NCBI GenBank assembly: GCA_900113425.1
Contig: FOZF01000001.1
Span: 1,943,283 to 2,007,282 of the forward strand
Length of the DNA: 64,000 nt
Direction of reading: 5' to 3'
Source of the DNA: Stenotrophomonas maltophilia
GTDB lineage: Bacteria > Pseudomonadota > Gammaproteobacteria > Xanthomonadales > Xanthomonadaceae
In this document: one piece after another, positions 43,779 through 52,381 of the stretch
Layout of the letters: each line of letters opens with the position of its first letter
Numbering within the stretch: position 1 is the first letter of the stretch
Translations under genes and position numbers: made by a program
The notes under the pieces: generated by a model
Database searches by the model: none
What the model saw: only the letters and a program-made list of their open reading frames with translations
Told to the model about the DNA's origin: nothing

Positions 43779-45134
43779 ATGAACACTCAGATTTTCATTA
43801 ACAACCTGAAGTACCTCAAGCGAAGGCTGAAGGAAGCGCCGGAGTTGGCGCGACAGGCTCTCGCGCACGCCCGCGGCCCGATGCGCGACTGGAGCAAGGC
43901 GCCCCTCAGGGTCGACAGCCCATCCAGGCCCTACCGACCGCAGGAGAGTGCCGTACCGGTGTCGACGGTCACTCCTGGCTCCGGTCACTACATGACCACC
44001 TTCTTTGACGTTGACCCGTTCTCTCCGAGCGGCCGCTTCCTTGCCGTGACGCAGGTTCCGTTCATCGAGCGCATCCCCATTCCGGGCGACAAGGCACGTG
44101 TGTGCGTGATCGATCTGGTCGAAGGCGGGTGCGAGGTCGTGCACGAGACCTTGGGCTGGGGGGCGCAGCTCGGCGCGAACGTACAGTGGGGCAGCAGCGA
44201 TGACATCCTGTACTGCAACGACGTCGTCGAAGGACGGGCCACGGGCGTGCGCATCGAACGCACTCAACGGAAGGTCGTCCCTCTGGATGGACCGGTCTAT
44301 GGTCTCTCTCCCGACCGACGGTACTCCTATGCACCCGACATCGAATATGTCAACGCGATCATCCCGGGCTATGGCGTAGCCGACCCGCTGACCGGAAAGA
44401 AGCGACAGACAACGCCCCTGAGCTCGACGGAAGGCATCTGGCGGACCGACCTTGTGACCGGGGAACGGAAGCTTCTGGTGAGCTTGAGGGACATCGTTGA
44501 ATGCCTGCCGGATCAATCAGAGCTGGCAGGCAGCACGTACTATGTGTTCAACGTCAAGGTCAATCCCACCAACACCAAACTCTTTGCCGTGCTCTTCTGC
44601 ACCGGCGTACGCCTCCGCGGCGGAACGCCGGTTCAGCTGGTGACCATGAATCTGGATGGCTCCAACATCAAGCTCGCCATGCCGGATGCGCTGTGGCGGG
44701 TCGGGGGCCATCACCCCAACTGGACTCCGGACGGCGAGCACATCCTGATGAACCTTCGCCCGAAAGGTAAGCCGATGGCGTTCGTCCGCTTCAAGGCCGA
44801 TGGCACCTGTCTGGAAACCGTCGCACCGGGCCACAAGGGCAGCGGACACCCGAGCCTGGATCCTTCCGGGCGGTTCCTGGTGACCGACTCCTACGTGTCG
44901 GAGGGATTCAGAAACTCCCAGAACGACATACCGCTGCGCCTCATTGACCTTGAAAAAAACCAGGAACAGGCGCTCTGCTGGATTCATACCAAGAACCTCA
45001 ACGGTCCTCGGCGGATAGATCCACATCCGGTGTGGTCCAGCGATGGCACCCGCATTGCCTTCAACGGGATCGTGGACGGATTCCGACAGGTCCTGATTGC
45101 CGACACCCGACAGATTACCCGTGCTCATGGCTAA
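43779..45134 (+). CDS. TolB/oligogalacturonate-lyase-like beta-propeller protein
   Basis: A 451-residue protein without signal peptide. Repeated blades show the pattern SPxGRFLxV, TPDGEHILMNL, DPSGRFLVTDS and SSDGTRIAFNG, i.e. a propeller of about seven blades. Three histidines sit at the blade ends facing one side: His311/312 (GGHHPNW), His357 (SGHPSLDP) and His416 (DPHPVW). Oligogalacturonate lyases (PL22) bind metal with such a His set, so a uronide lyase or sugar-binding role is plausible. Inside a polysaccharide operon this is unusual. Function is inferred. Confidence 0.7.
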   Translation: MNTQIFINNLKYLKRRLKEAPELARQALAHARGPMRDWSKAPLRVDSPSRPYRPQESAVPVSTVTPGSGHYMTTFFDVDPFSPSGRFLAVTQVPFIERIPIPGDKARVCVIDLVEGGCEVVHETLGWGAQLGANVQWGSSDDILYCNDVVEGRATGVRIERTQRKVVPLDGPVYGLSPDRRYSYAPDIEYVNAIIPGYGVADPLTGKKRQTTPLSSTEGIWRTDLVTGERKLLVSLRDIVECLPDQSELAGSTYYVFNVKVNPTNTKLFAVLFCTGVRLRGGTPVQLVTMNLDGSNIKLAMPDALWRVGGHHPNWTPDGEHILMNLRPKGKPMAFVRFKADGTCLETVAPGHKGSGHPSLDPSGRFLVTDSYVSEGFRNSQNDIPLRLIDLEKNQEQALCWIHTKNLNGPRRIDPHPVWSSDGTRIAFNGIVDGFRQVLIADTRQITRAHG

Positions 45135-46434
45135 GCGAGCGCTCGATACACTTGCGACGATCGTCACGCGTTTTGGAGCGAAATCGGTCAATCTTCTGGT
45201 TTTTCTGATTGTCGCCAGGCAGCTCTCCCTGGCGGAGATGGCTGCCTACGGATTCATTTTCTCGACGACGCTCATCTACTCGACCATTCTCGACTTGGGC
45301 ACCCGCAATTCTCTTGCCGTGTTCATCGGCAAGGAACCTGCACTCACGCACGACTACACCCGCAGCGGATTCTACCTGTGGCTGGTCCTTTCAGTGGTGG
45401 GTGTGCCGGCGGCATACCTGACCCTGCGCGCGTCCGATCTGGGGATGGACCCGGCCCAACTTGCCGCTCCGTTCTCGATCCTTCTGGCGGCCATGCTCTA
45501 TCTGCGCATGATGCAGGGAACCCCCCTCGGTACCGGCGACATCAAGCTGTTCAACCGGTCGGAGGTGGCATCCAGAGTAGCTTTGCTGATCGGCACTGTC
45601 CTGCTCCTCGCCATCCCCGGGGCGTTCACACTCCTTGGCGCAGTGTGGGCCCTGGCAATATCCCAGGTTGCCGCTGCACTCTATCTCTTCGCAAAGCAGC
45701 TGCCGGCAATCCGCGTTCCGTCCGGCAAGAGCACTGCGCTGGCCTGGAAGCTGGTCAGCCGGGGCTTCCTGTTCATGCTCTCAGTGCTGCTGATGAACGC
45801 CGCCAAGCGGGTCTCGTTCCTGGTTGTCAGCCACACCTCCGCAAGTGATGATGCAGGTACGTTCTTCGCCCTGCAGCGGTTGACCGAGATCATCACCGAA
45901 GTGGGCATGGCCATTGCGGTAGTGGCATTCTCATACAGTGTCCGCTCATCCAGCACCAAGGAGGCCGTCGACAGCAGCGCAGCCATGCTTCGCACCTCCA
46001 TGCTGCTGTTCACCGTAGTATCCGTGGCCATGATCGCCACGGCGGATGTGTCGGTCCCGCTGCTGCTGGGTTCACAATTCTCCGCAGATGGCTGGCTGTT
46101 CGTGCTTCTGGTCGCTGCAACGCTCAGTGGTGCACCCTGGACGATCCTGTTCCCCAGTCTCTCGGTGGTTCTGTCCCCATTCCGTGTTTTCCTGCTGATG
46201 CTTCCGGGAGTTATGCTCAACATCGTTACCGCCAGGCCGCTTACGGAGGCCTATGGCCTGAACGGTGCGGCGATTTCCATGTTGATCTCGAACGTTGTAC
46301 TAACGCTCTCCTTCCTTCTCGTATACCGGGTCGCTTTCTCCGTTCCCATTCACCGCTTCCTGATCATCAACCGCGATGACCTGGCCGGAATGCGCGCTCT
46401 GATGGAGAAAATCAGAATGAGGTTACGTCGATGA
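45127..46434 (+). CDS. wzx: Wzx-type oligosaccharide flippase
   Basis: A 435-residue membrane protein with 12 or so helices, overlapping the previous gene by 8 bases. The start MAKRALDTLATIVTRFGAKSVNLLVFLIVARQLS matches the polysaccharide transporter (MATE-like) family, followed by YGFIFSTTLIYSTILDLGTRN. It should flip the lipid-linked repeat unit across the inner membrane for the Wzy-like protein. Its end overlaps the PL5 lyase gene by 4 bases (ATGA). Confidence 0.9.
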   Translation: MAKRALDTLATIVTRFGAKSVNLLVFLIVARQLSLAEMAAYGFIFSTTLIYSTILDLGTRNSLAVFIGKEPALTHDYTRSGFYLWLVLSVVGVPAAYLTLRASDLGMDPAQLAAPFSILLAAMLYLRMMQGTPLGTGDIKLFNRSEVASRVALLIGTVLLLAIPGAFTLLGAVWALAISQVAAALYLFAKQLPAIRVPSGKSTALAWKLVSRGFLFMLSVLLMNAAKRVSFLVVSHTSASDDAGTFFALQRLTEIITEVGMAIAVVAFSYSVRSSSTKEAVDSSAAMLRTSMLLFTVVSVAMIATADVSVPLLLGSQFSADGWLFVLLVAATLSGAPWTILFPSLSVVLSPFRVFLLMLPGVMLNIVTARPLTEAYGLNGAAISMLISNVVLTLSFLLVYRVAFSVPIHRFLIINRDDLAGMRALMEKIRMRLRR

Positions 46435-47516
46435 TGATTTCCGCCAACATCCCTGCCCTTGCCAATGCACGCAGGTCGAACACCCTCTGGACCCGGCTCT
46501 GTTCAATGCTGTTTGCGCTGCTGCTGCTCGCCAGCGTGGGCGAGGGACATGCCGCAGGATCCGCGTGTCCGAAGATGCCCCAGATGTCCCCGGAGATGGG
46601 GATCATCTCGCGCTACTACGGTCCCTCGGTTGACGCGACGTTCTCCACGATGAACCCCAAAGCGGTGGCGGAGCAGAAGCCGGTGCGTACGCGTATCGGC
46701 GGACCCGTGGTGGCTCTGAACCGATTGGCGGCCCAGTATGCGGAGGCTGAGTCCGGGGAGCGTGCCCAGGTCGGAGAGTGCATCACAAACCTGGTCCATG
46801 AAATGGCTCGCACAGACTATCTGGGAGAACCCCGGAGCCGGGAAGACAGATACTTCCGTGACTGGCTGATGGTCGCCGTGCTGGCCAACCTGCTGGGCCT
46901 TGACGAAGCACAGCTGGCGGGTGTCCTCGATTCACCGACCAGGGCGTGGATCAAGCAAGCGGCGGATGCATCTGACGCGTTCTTTCAATCCCAACCAGTC
47001 GATAATCATTATTACTGGAGCGGTCTCTCCCTTGTACTTTCAGCGGCCGTGCTGAAGGACCGATCCATTGAAGAGGCCGGCCAGCGGGTGCTCTCACGCG
47101 GACTTGCGCAGGTGACCCAGCAGGGCCTGCTCCCTGCCGAGGTTGCCCGGGGCAAGCGCGCAACCCATTACCATCTCTTTGCGGCCATCCCGCTCGCGGC
47201 CATGCAGCAGGTCGCGGGCAACAGTGAACAGGTCGCGACGCTCTCGCGCCTGACCCGCACGCTCCTTCTCGATCTCCGCGACGGCACTGGCGGGCCCATA
47301 GCGAAGGTCGCCGGCCCGCAGCTTCCGAGCGAATCGCTGCCTGGCCTTCCTCTGTTGGCGAACTATCTGTCGAACGACCCGGAACTCAGGGACGCCTATC
47401 AGGCAATCATCGCGAAGCAATCCGACCACTTCTTCTTCCTGGGCGGAAGCGTGAAGCGCTTCGAGTCGGCGCTTGAGAGGAGCAGGCAGCGTTTGCGGCC
47501 AAGGGAAGGAGGGTAG
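46431..47516 (+). CDS. Alginate lyase-family (PL5) polysaccharide lyase, periplasmic
   Basis: A 361-residue exported protein; signal peptide around residues 20-42 (SMLFALLLLASVGEGHAAG) with a longer than usual n-region. The (alpha/alpha) toroid motifs of AlgL-type lyases are present: DNHYYWSGL with Asn192/His193 and GKRATHYHLFA with Arg243, His246 and Tyr247. These correspond to the neutraliser and acid/base residues of family 5. S. maltophilia has a known PL5 enzyme acting on several polyuronates, and this may be its counterpart. Within the operon it probably trims or clears uronate-containing polymer from the periplasm, as AlgL does. Confidence 0.88.
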   Translation: MMISANIPALANARRSNTLWTRLCSMLFALLLLASVGEGHAAGSACPKMPQMSPEMGIISRYYGPSVDATFSTMNPKAVAEQKPVRTRIGGPVVALNRLAAQYAEAESGERAQVGECITNLVHEMARTDYLGEPRSREDRYFRDWLMVAVLANLLGLDEAQLAGVLDSPTRAWIKQAADASDAFFQSQPVDNHYYWSGLSLVLSAAVLKDRSIEEAGQRVLSRGLAQVTQQGLLPAEVARGKRATHYHLFAAIPLAAMQQVAGNSEQVATLSRLTRTLLLDLRDGTGGPIAKVAGPQLPSESLPGLPLLANYLSNDPELRDAYQAIIAKQSDHFFFLGGSVKRFESALERSRQRLRPREGG

Positions 47517-47601
47517 TGCCGCCCTCGCAGCCCTGACGGGTCGGCCCCTGCTTTTGGTGGACTTCCGAAACCGCAAAAGTAGGCTACACTATGCGGCCAA
47601 C

Positions 47602-47678
47602 GCGCCCGTAGCTCAGCCGGATAGAGTAGTGGCTTCCGAAGCCATTGGTCGGGGGTTCGAATCCCTCCGGGCGCGCCA
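47602..47678 (+). tRNA. tRNA-Arg (anticodon CCG)
   Basis: A 77-base cloverleaf with encoded CCA. Acceptor GCGCCCG pairs with CGGGCGC; D-arm GCTC/GAGT; anticodon stem GTGGC/GCCAT with loop TTCCGAA, anticodon CCG reading CGG; T-arm with TTCGAAT loop. A -10-like TACACT lies at 47585-47590. It directly follows the polysaccharide operon. Confidence 0.97.
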
Positions 47679-47829
47679 TCTTTCCCTGCTCAGGTCACCG
47701 GTTGTTGGCCCACCGGCACGGCCCCAGAATCATCAGGCCGCTGATCTTCCACGCTGAGAACCGGGAACCGGCAGCCGCCGAGCGCAGGCCCAGCGCCGCA
47801 GGGGCGAGTGCACCAGTCCAGACAGCAAC

Positions 47830-47851
47830 GCCGGGCATGGCCCGGCGCTAC
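47830..47851 (-). repeat. SMAG palindrome
   Basis: On the minus strand GTAGCGCCGGGCCATGCCCG followed by GC. It lies just beyond the end of the leftward GH109 gene. Confidence 0.88.
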
Positions 47852-47865
47852 CGTGGGTGTGCAGA

Positions 47866-49221
47866 TCAGTACGTGCCGTCGAAGGCGAAGATCGGCTTGC
47901 GCTGCTTCCACGCGCCGGCGGTGAAGTCGGGGAACTCCAGCGTCTGGAAGCCATTGGCGATGGACTGCTCGGACAGCGGGGTTATCGCGCTCCAGGTCAC
48001 TGCATCGTAGATGTCGATCGGCATCGGCGCCTTGGCCTTCAGTGCCTCGACGAACGCATGGATGACGAACCAGTCCATGCCGCCGTGACCGGCGCTGGCC
48101 GCGGTGTCGGCATGCTGCTTCCACAGCGGGTGCTCGTACTGATCCTGGTAGGTCTTGAACTCTTCCCACTGGTGCGGCGGGCTGCGGCCTTCAATGTGGA
48201 TCGAGTGGTTGACGTCCATCCACAGGCCCTTGGTGCCCTGCACGCGGAAGCCCATCGAATACGGTCGGGGCAGCGAGGTGTCGTGCTGCAGCAGGATGGT
48301 CTCACCGTTCTCGCAGGCAAGCGTGGTGGTGACGATGTCACCCAGCTTGAACTTCACTTTGGTGCTGGGGTGGGCGGTGCCACCGCTCTTGGCCACGGTG
48401 TACTCGTGCAGGCCGCGTGCCTTGGTCGCGAAAGCGTTGATATGGGTAAAGCGGTTGCCGCGGTTGATGCCGGTGTACATCGCGCACGGGCCGATGCTGT
48501 GGCTGGGGTACAGCTCACCGTTGCGCTCCACCGAATGCTCGGTGCGCCAACGTGCCTCGCTCCAGCCCTTGGGACCGAATTCCACGCCGCTGTCGTAAGG
48601 CTGGCTGGGATCACCGGAGTTGAACTTCACCCCGCGCAGGTCGTGCTGGTAGCCGGCCTGCAGATGCACCAGCTCGCCGAACAGGCCCTGTCGCACCATC
48701 TGCAGGGCGGCCATCACGTCGCGGCGGTAGCAGACGTTCTCCAGCAGCATGTAGGGCGTGCCGGTCGTGAGCTGGGTCTTCAGCACGTCCCAGTGGTCCT
48801 GCAGGGTGATGCCGGCCACCACCTCGCAGCCTACGGCCACGCCCGCCTGCATGGCGGCGATCGCCATCGGCGCGTGGTATTCCCACGGCGTAGCGATGAT
48901 TACGCCATCGATGCCCTTCTGTTCCAGAAGGCGCTTCCAGGCGTTGCTGTCGCGATCCTGGCCATAGGTTTTCGGCGCAGGCTTGCCGGCCTTGGTCACC
49001 ATGTCCACGGCACGACCCAGCATGATCGGCTCGATGTCGCACAGTGCAATGACCTCGACATCGTCGCGGCGCACCAGCTCCTTCAACAGCACCTGGCCGC
49101 GCATGCCGGTACCGATCATGGCCAGGCGGAGGGTGCGCCCGCGCGCCCAGGCCGGGGTCTGTGGCAACAGGCTGCTGGCGGCGACGGCGGCACTGGCCGC
49201 GATGAACTCCCTGCGTTTCAT
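47866..49221 (-). CDS. GH109 alpha-N-acetylgalactosaminidase-like oxidoreductase-fold hydrolase
   Basis: A 451-residue protein with a Tat signal (MKRREFIAASAAVAASSLLP); ATG 49230 (three residues longer) is an alternative. The N-terminal Rossmann fold (LAMIGTGMRGQVLLKELVRR, ALCDIE, GVIIATPWEYHAPMA) binds NAD as in Gfo/Idh/MocA proteins. The C-terminal part has YPSHSIGPCAMYTGINRGNR and SAGHGGMDWFVIHAF, characteristic of GH109. These enzymes remove terminal alpha-GalNAc by an NAD-dependent redox mechanism. The Tat route fits export with bound cofactor. It is the last gene of the leftward GH31-TonB receptor operon. Confidence 0.9.
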   Translation of the reverse strand: MKRREFIAASAAVAASSLLPQTPAWARGRTLRLAMIGTGMRGQVLLKELVRRDDVEVIALCDIEPIMLGRAVDMVTKAGKPAPKTYGQDRDSNAWKRLLEQKGIDGVIIATPWEYHAPMAIAAMQAGVAVGCEVVAGITLQDHWDVLKTQLTTGTPYMLLENVCYRRDVMAALQMVRQGLFGELVHLQAGYQHDLRGVKFNSGDPSQPYDSGVEFGPKGWSEARWRTEHSVERNGELYPSHSIGPCAMYTGINRGNRFTHINAFATKARGLHEYTVAKSGGTAHPSTKVKFKLGDIVTTTLACENGETILLQHDTSLPRPYSMGFRVQGTKGLWMDVNHSIHIEGRSPPHQWEEFKTYQDQYEHPLWKQHADTAASAGHGGMDWFVIHAFVEALKAKAPMPIDIYDAVTWSAITPLSEQSIANGFQTLEFPDFTAGAWKQRKPIFAFDGTY

Positions 49222-49286
49222 GGCAAACATCTCTCCTCTTGGAAGCGCGCCGGCCGCAACCGGCGCGCTGGATCACTCGAACCTGC

Positions 49287-52262
49287 TTACTTGAACCGAT
49301 AACCGATGGTCACACTGTAACCACGGCCGAAGATCGTCGCGTAGTCACTGGAGTCACCCAGGAAGCTGTTCGGATCGTAGAACGGCAGCCGATCGAACAG
49401 GTTCTTGACGGTGAAGCTCAGGTTCCAGGCGTCATCGGGGCGCCAGGTGACGCTCAGGTTGGCGGTCCACCAGGACGGCGCGCCGTCGCACTTGCTGGCC
49501 TGCAGCGCCAGGTAGCCGGCGGTGCAGGTCTCCTTGTTGTTATCCACTTCATCCACGCGGTCACGGGCCCACTTGGTACCGCCCACGTAGTTGACGAACA
49601 TGCTGGTGGTCACCTGCTTGTAGGTCCAGTCGGCGTTGAGCGTGGCGCGCAGGCGCGGGTTGTTGTAGTAGCCCACCACGTCGCCGTAGTACCAGCCGCT
49701 TTCCTCATCCATGTAGTAGCGGTTGCGGTTGGCGATGGTGGCGGCCAGGCCCACGTTCAGCCCCCCCCACTCGCCCAGCGAGAAGCGGCTGCGTGCGTCT
49801 ACGTCGAAGCCGTCGACCAGGGTCTTGCCGCGGTTCTTGTACTGGCCGACCACGCTGGCCACGTTGCCCACGCTGTAGCCGGGCAGGACCGAGGGGCAGC
49901 TCACACCGCTGGCCGGGTCGGCGCACATCGCCGCCAGCTGGGCCAGGTTTGCACGATCGGCATCAGTGATCGGCGAACGGGTGGAGGAGATGATGTCGGT
50001 GTCACGGCTGAAATCCGGGGCGACGATCTCGTTGTTGCGGTAGATGAACCAGTAGTCGGCCGACACCGACAGCCAGCTGGCCGGCTCGTAGACGAAGCCC
50101 AGGGTGGCGATCTTGGCCTTCTCCGGCTTCAGGTCTTGGTTGGGCTGGGTCATGCGGGCCACGGTGCGGCTGCAATCGACATTGGCCAGGCTCTTGCCCA
50201 GGTCCACGTCACCGGCGCGCTGCGACTGCCGCAACAGATCGGCGATTGCGTTGGTCTCGGCGCAGCGCACCTCATCGCGGTAGCCACCGAGCTGGGCGAA
50301 CACACCACCGCTGCCGGACTCGGCCAGGCTCGGCGCACGGAAGCCGGTCGAATAGGTGCCGCGCAGCATCAGTTGATCGAACGCTTGGTACTTGAATCCG
50401 ATCTTCGGTGCGATGTTGGCGCTGAAGTTCGGGTATTTGTCCACGCGCACCGCGGCGTCCAGTTCCAGCTTGTCGGTGATCGGCGCCACCGTTTCGGCGA
50501 ACAGTGCATAGGTGTTGCGCGCACCGTCGAACCACGAGCCGCCCTGCTGGGTGATCAGGCCGGCGGCAGCGTCGGCATTGCCCGGCGTGTAGAAGGTTTC
50601 ACGGCTGGCATTGAAGCCGAACGCGGCGCGCATCTCACCGGCCGGCAGCTGGAACAGCGGGCCTTCGATCTTGCCGTCCAGGGTGTGCAGGCGCGTCCAG
50701 GACTGGATGTCGAAGGTCGGGAACGCCTCGCGGATCAGCGCTGCGTTGGCTTCGCTGATCTCACCGAACTTGTAGGCCGGATGGTCGGAAATGATCACCC
50801 GTCCGGTACCCGGGTCCACCGAGTAGGGGCCGAAGGCCTTCTCGAAGCCCTTCAGGTTGACGTTGATCGTCTGGTAGGTGGTGGAGTGCGTGCCGGCGGT
50901 GGCGAAAGCAGTTTCCCAGTTCCAGTCACCAATGTTGCCACGTGCACCGGTCAGCACGCGGTAGCTCTTGTCGGTGTTGCGCTGCCCGAAGTAGTTGGCG
51001 CCGGCATCCTGCAGCAGGTACTGCAGGCCGACTACGCCGCCCATCATCGCCTTCAGTTCGGGGCTGGCGTGGTTGTACTCGTTGTTCGGCCCCAGGTAGG
51101 GATACAGGAACTGGTTGACCGTAGTGCCGGTGTCGCGGGAGAACCAGCTGGTCGGGTTGCCGGTGGTGGTGCCGTAGCTGCGGGGTGTACCGCCATTGGC
51201 ACGCAGATCGATGTCGGTGTAGGTCGCCTCGGCGAAGATCTCGGTCGAGTCGCCCACCAGGAAGGTGCCATTGAGGTAGGCGGTGTTGCGCTCGGACTTG
51301 GCGCCGGCGTCGATCTCGTTGTTCATCCAGGTCTCCCAGACACAACGCGGACCGGCGGCCTCGCCCTGCAGCACGTTCTTGCACCCGGGTGCGGCCTCCT
51401 GCACGCGGCGGCCGGTGACCGGATCGAAGGCGAAGTAGCTGCCCGGGTTGAACTCACCCGGCTTGCTGCCCACGCCCAGGCGCAGGTTGGTCAGGTAGTT
51501 CGGATTGTTGACGTAGTACTGCTCGGGACGCTTGTCGTAGAAATCACGCAGCGGGATCGCGTCACGGCGGTACATGTTGACCGCGCCGTAGATGTTGAAG
51601 CGGTTCTCGGCCAGGTCGCCGAAGCCGGCGGTGATGCTGGCCTGGCGCTCACCGTAGGAGTCGATGCGCGATGACGTATCGTTGGTGAAGTTGATCTCCG
51701 CGCCCTGGAAGTTGCGTTTGGTGATCACGTTGATCACACCGGCCACGGCGTCGGTGCCGTACACCGCCGAAGCACCGTCGGTGAGCACTTCCATGCGTTC
51801 GATGGCGGCAGCCGGGATCGCATCGATGTTGACGAACTGGGTCTGGAAGCCGGCGGGTGCGCCGTAGTACGACAGGCGACGACCGTTCAGCAGCACCAGC
51901 GTGCCCTGCGCGCCCAACCCACGCAGATTGGCCTGCGAGGCACCGTCGGAGCCGGTGAACAGCGAGCGTGAATCCTGCTGCGCCGGGCGGGCAGCCGGCA
52001 GGTTGTCGAGCACCTGCAGCAGCGTACGCGCACCCATGTTCTGGATGTCCTGCTTGCTGATGACCTGGACCGGCGAAGCGGTTTCCACATCGGTGCGGCG
52101 GATGTTGGAACCGGTGACCTCGATACGGGCCAGGTCGGTGGCGTTGTCCTTGCTGTCCTGCGCAGCGGCAGGCAGGGCGACCGACAGCAGCGCGCCGGCA
52201 ATGGCCAGCGTCAGCGGAGCGATCGTGCGACAGGGGGGGCGGTGGTGGCGTGCGGGCAACAT
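49287..52262 (-). CDS. TonB-dependent receptor of the GalNAc island
   Basis: A 991-residue outer-membrane receptor with GGAGAG before ATG 52262 and a signal peptide (LTLAIAGALLSVALPAAAQD). The plug follows: ARIEVTGSNIRRTDVETASP, ISKQDIQNMGARTLLQVLDN, ANLRGLGAQGTLVLLNGRRL and YGTDAVAGVINVITKRNFQG. The barrel ends YSVTIGYRFK with terminal aromatic pattern. Lying between GH31 and GH109 hydrolases and opposite the Aga enzymes, it most likely imports GalNAc or GalNAc-containing oligosaccharides. Confidence 0.93.
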   Translation of the reverse strand: MLPARHHRPPCRTIAPLTLAIAGALLSVALPAAAQDSKDNATDLARIEVTGSNIRRTDVETASPVQVISKQDIQNMGARTLLQVLDNLPAARPAQQDSRSLFTGSDGASQANLRGLGAQGTLVLLNGRRLSYYGAPAGFQTQFVNIDAIPAAAIERMEVLTDGASAVYGTDAVAGVINVITKRNFQGAEINFTNDTSSRIDSYGERQASITAGFGDLAENRFNIYGAVNMYRRDAIPLRDFYDKRPEQYYVNNPNYLTNLRLGVGSKPGEFNPGSYFAFDPVTGRRVQEAAPGCKNVLQGEAAGPRCVWETWMNNEIDAGAKSERNTAYLNGTFLVGDSTEIFAEATYTDIDLRANGGTPRSYGTTTGNPTSWFSRDTGTTVNQFLYPYLGPNNEYNHASPELKAMMGGVVGLQYLLQDAGANYFGQRNTDKSYRVLTGARGNIGDWNWETAFATAGTHSTTYQTINVNLKGFEKAFGPYSVDPGTGRVIISDHPAYKFGEISEANAALIREAFPTFDIQSWTRLHTLDGKIEGPLFQLPAGEMRAAFGFNASRETFYTPGNADAAAGLITQQGGSWFDGARNTYALFAETVAPITDKLELDAAVRVDKYPNFSANIAPKIGFKYQAFDQLMLRGTYSTGFRAPSLAESGSGGVFAQLGGYRDEVRCAETNAIADLLRQSQRAGDVDLGKSLANVDCSRTVARMTQPNQDLKPEKAKIATLGFVYEPASWLSVSADYWFIYRNNEIVAPDFSRDTDIISSTRSPITDADRANLAQLAAMCADPASGVSCPSVLPGYSVGNVASVVGQYKNRGKTLVDGFDVDARSRFSLGEWGGLNVGLAATIANRNRYYMDEESGWYYGDVVGYYNNPRLRATLNADWTYKQVTTSMFVNYVGGTKWARDRVDEVDNNKETCTAGYLALQASKCDGAPSWWTANLSVTWRPDDAWNLSFTVKNLFDRLPFYDPNSFLGDSSDYATIFGRGYSVTIGYRFK

Positions 52263-52381
52263 CGGGGTTCTCTCCTGGCAGGGGTGCGGCGCGAATAGGG
52301 ATCAGCGGGCAAAACGCTCCCGGGCCACGGCCAGCAGGCCGCAGTCGGAATGGGCGGGGGAGGAGCGGTGTTACGAAGGGG

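Noticed and set aside
47602..47678. tRNA-Arg as attachment site of an integrative element covering the EPS cluster
   Set aside because: No integrase gene and no repeat of the tRNA 3' end was found in the window, so proximity alone is not enough.
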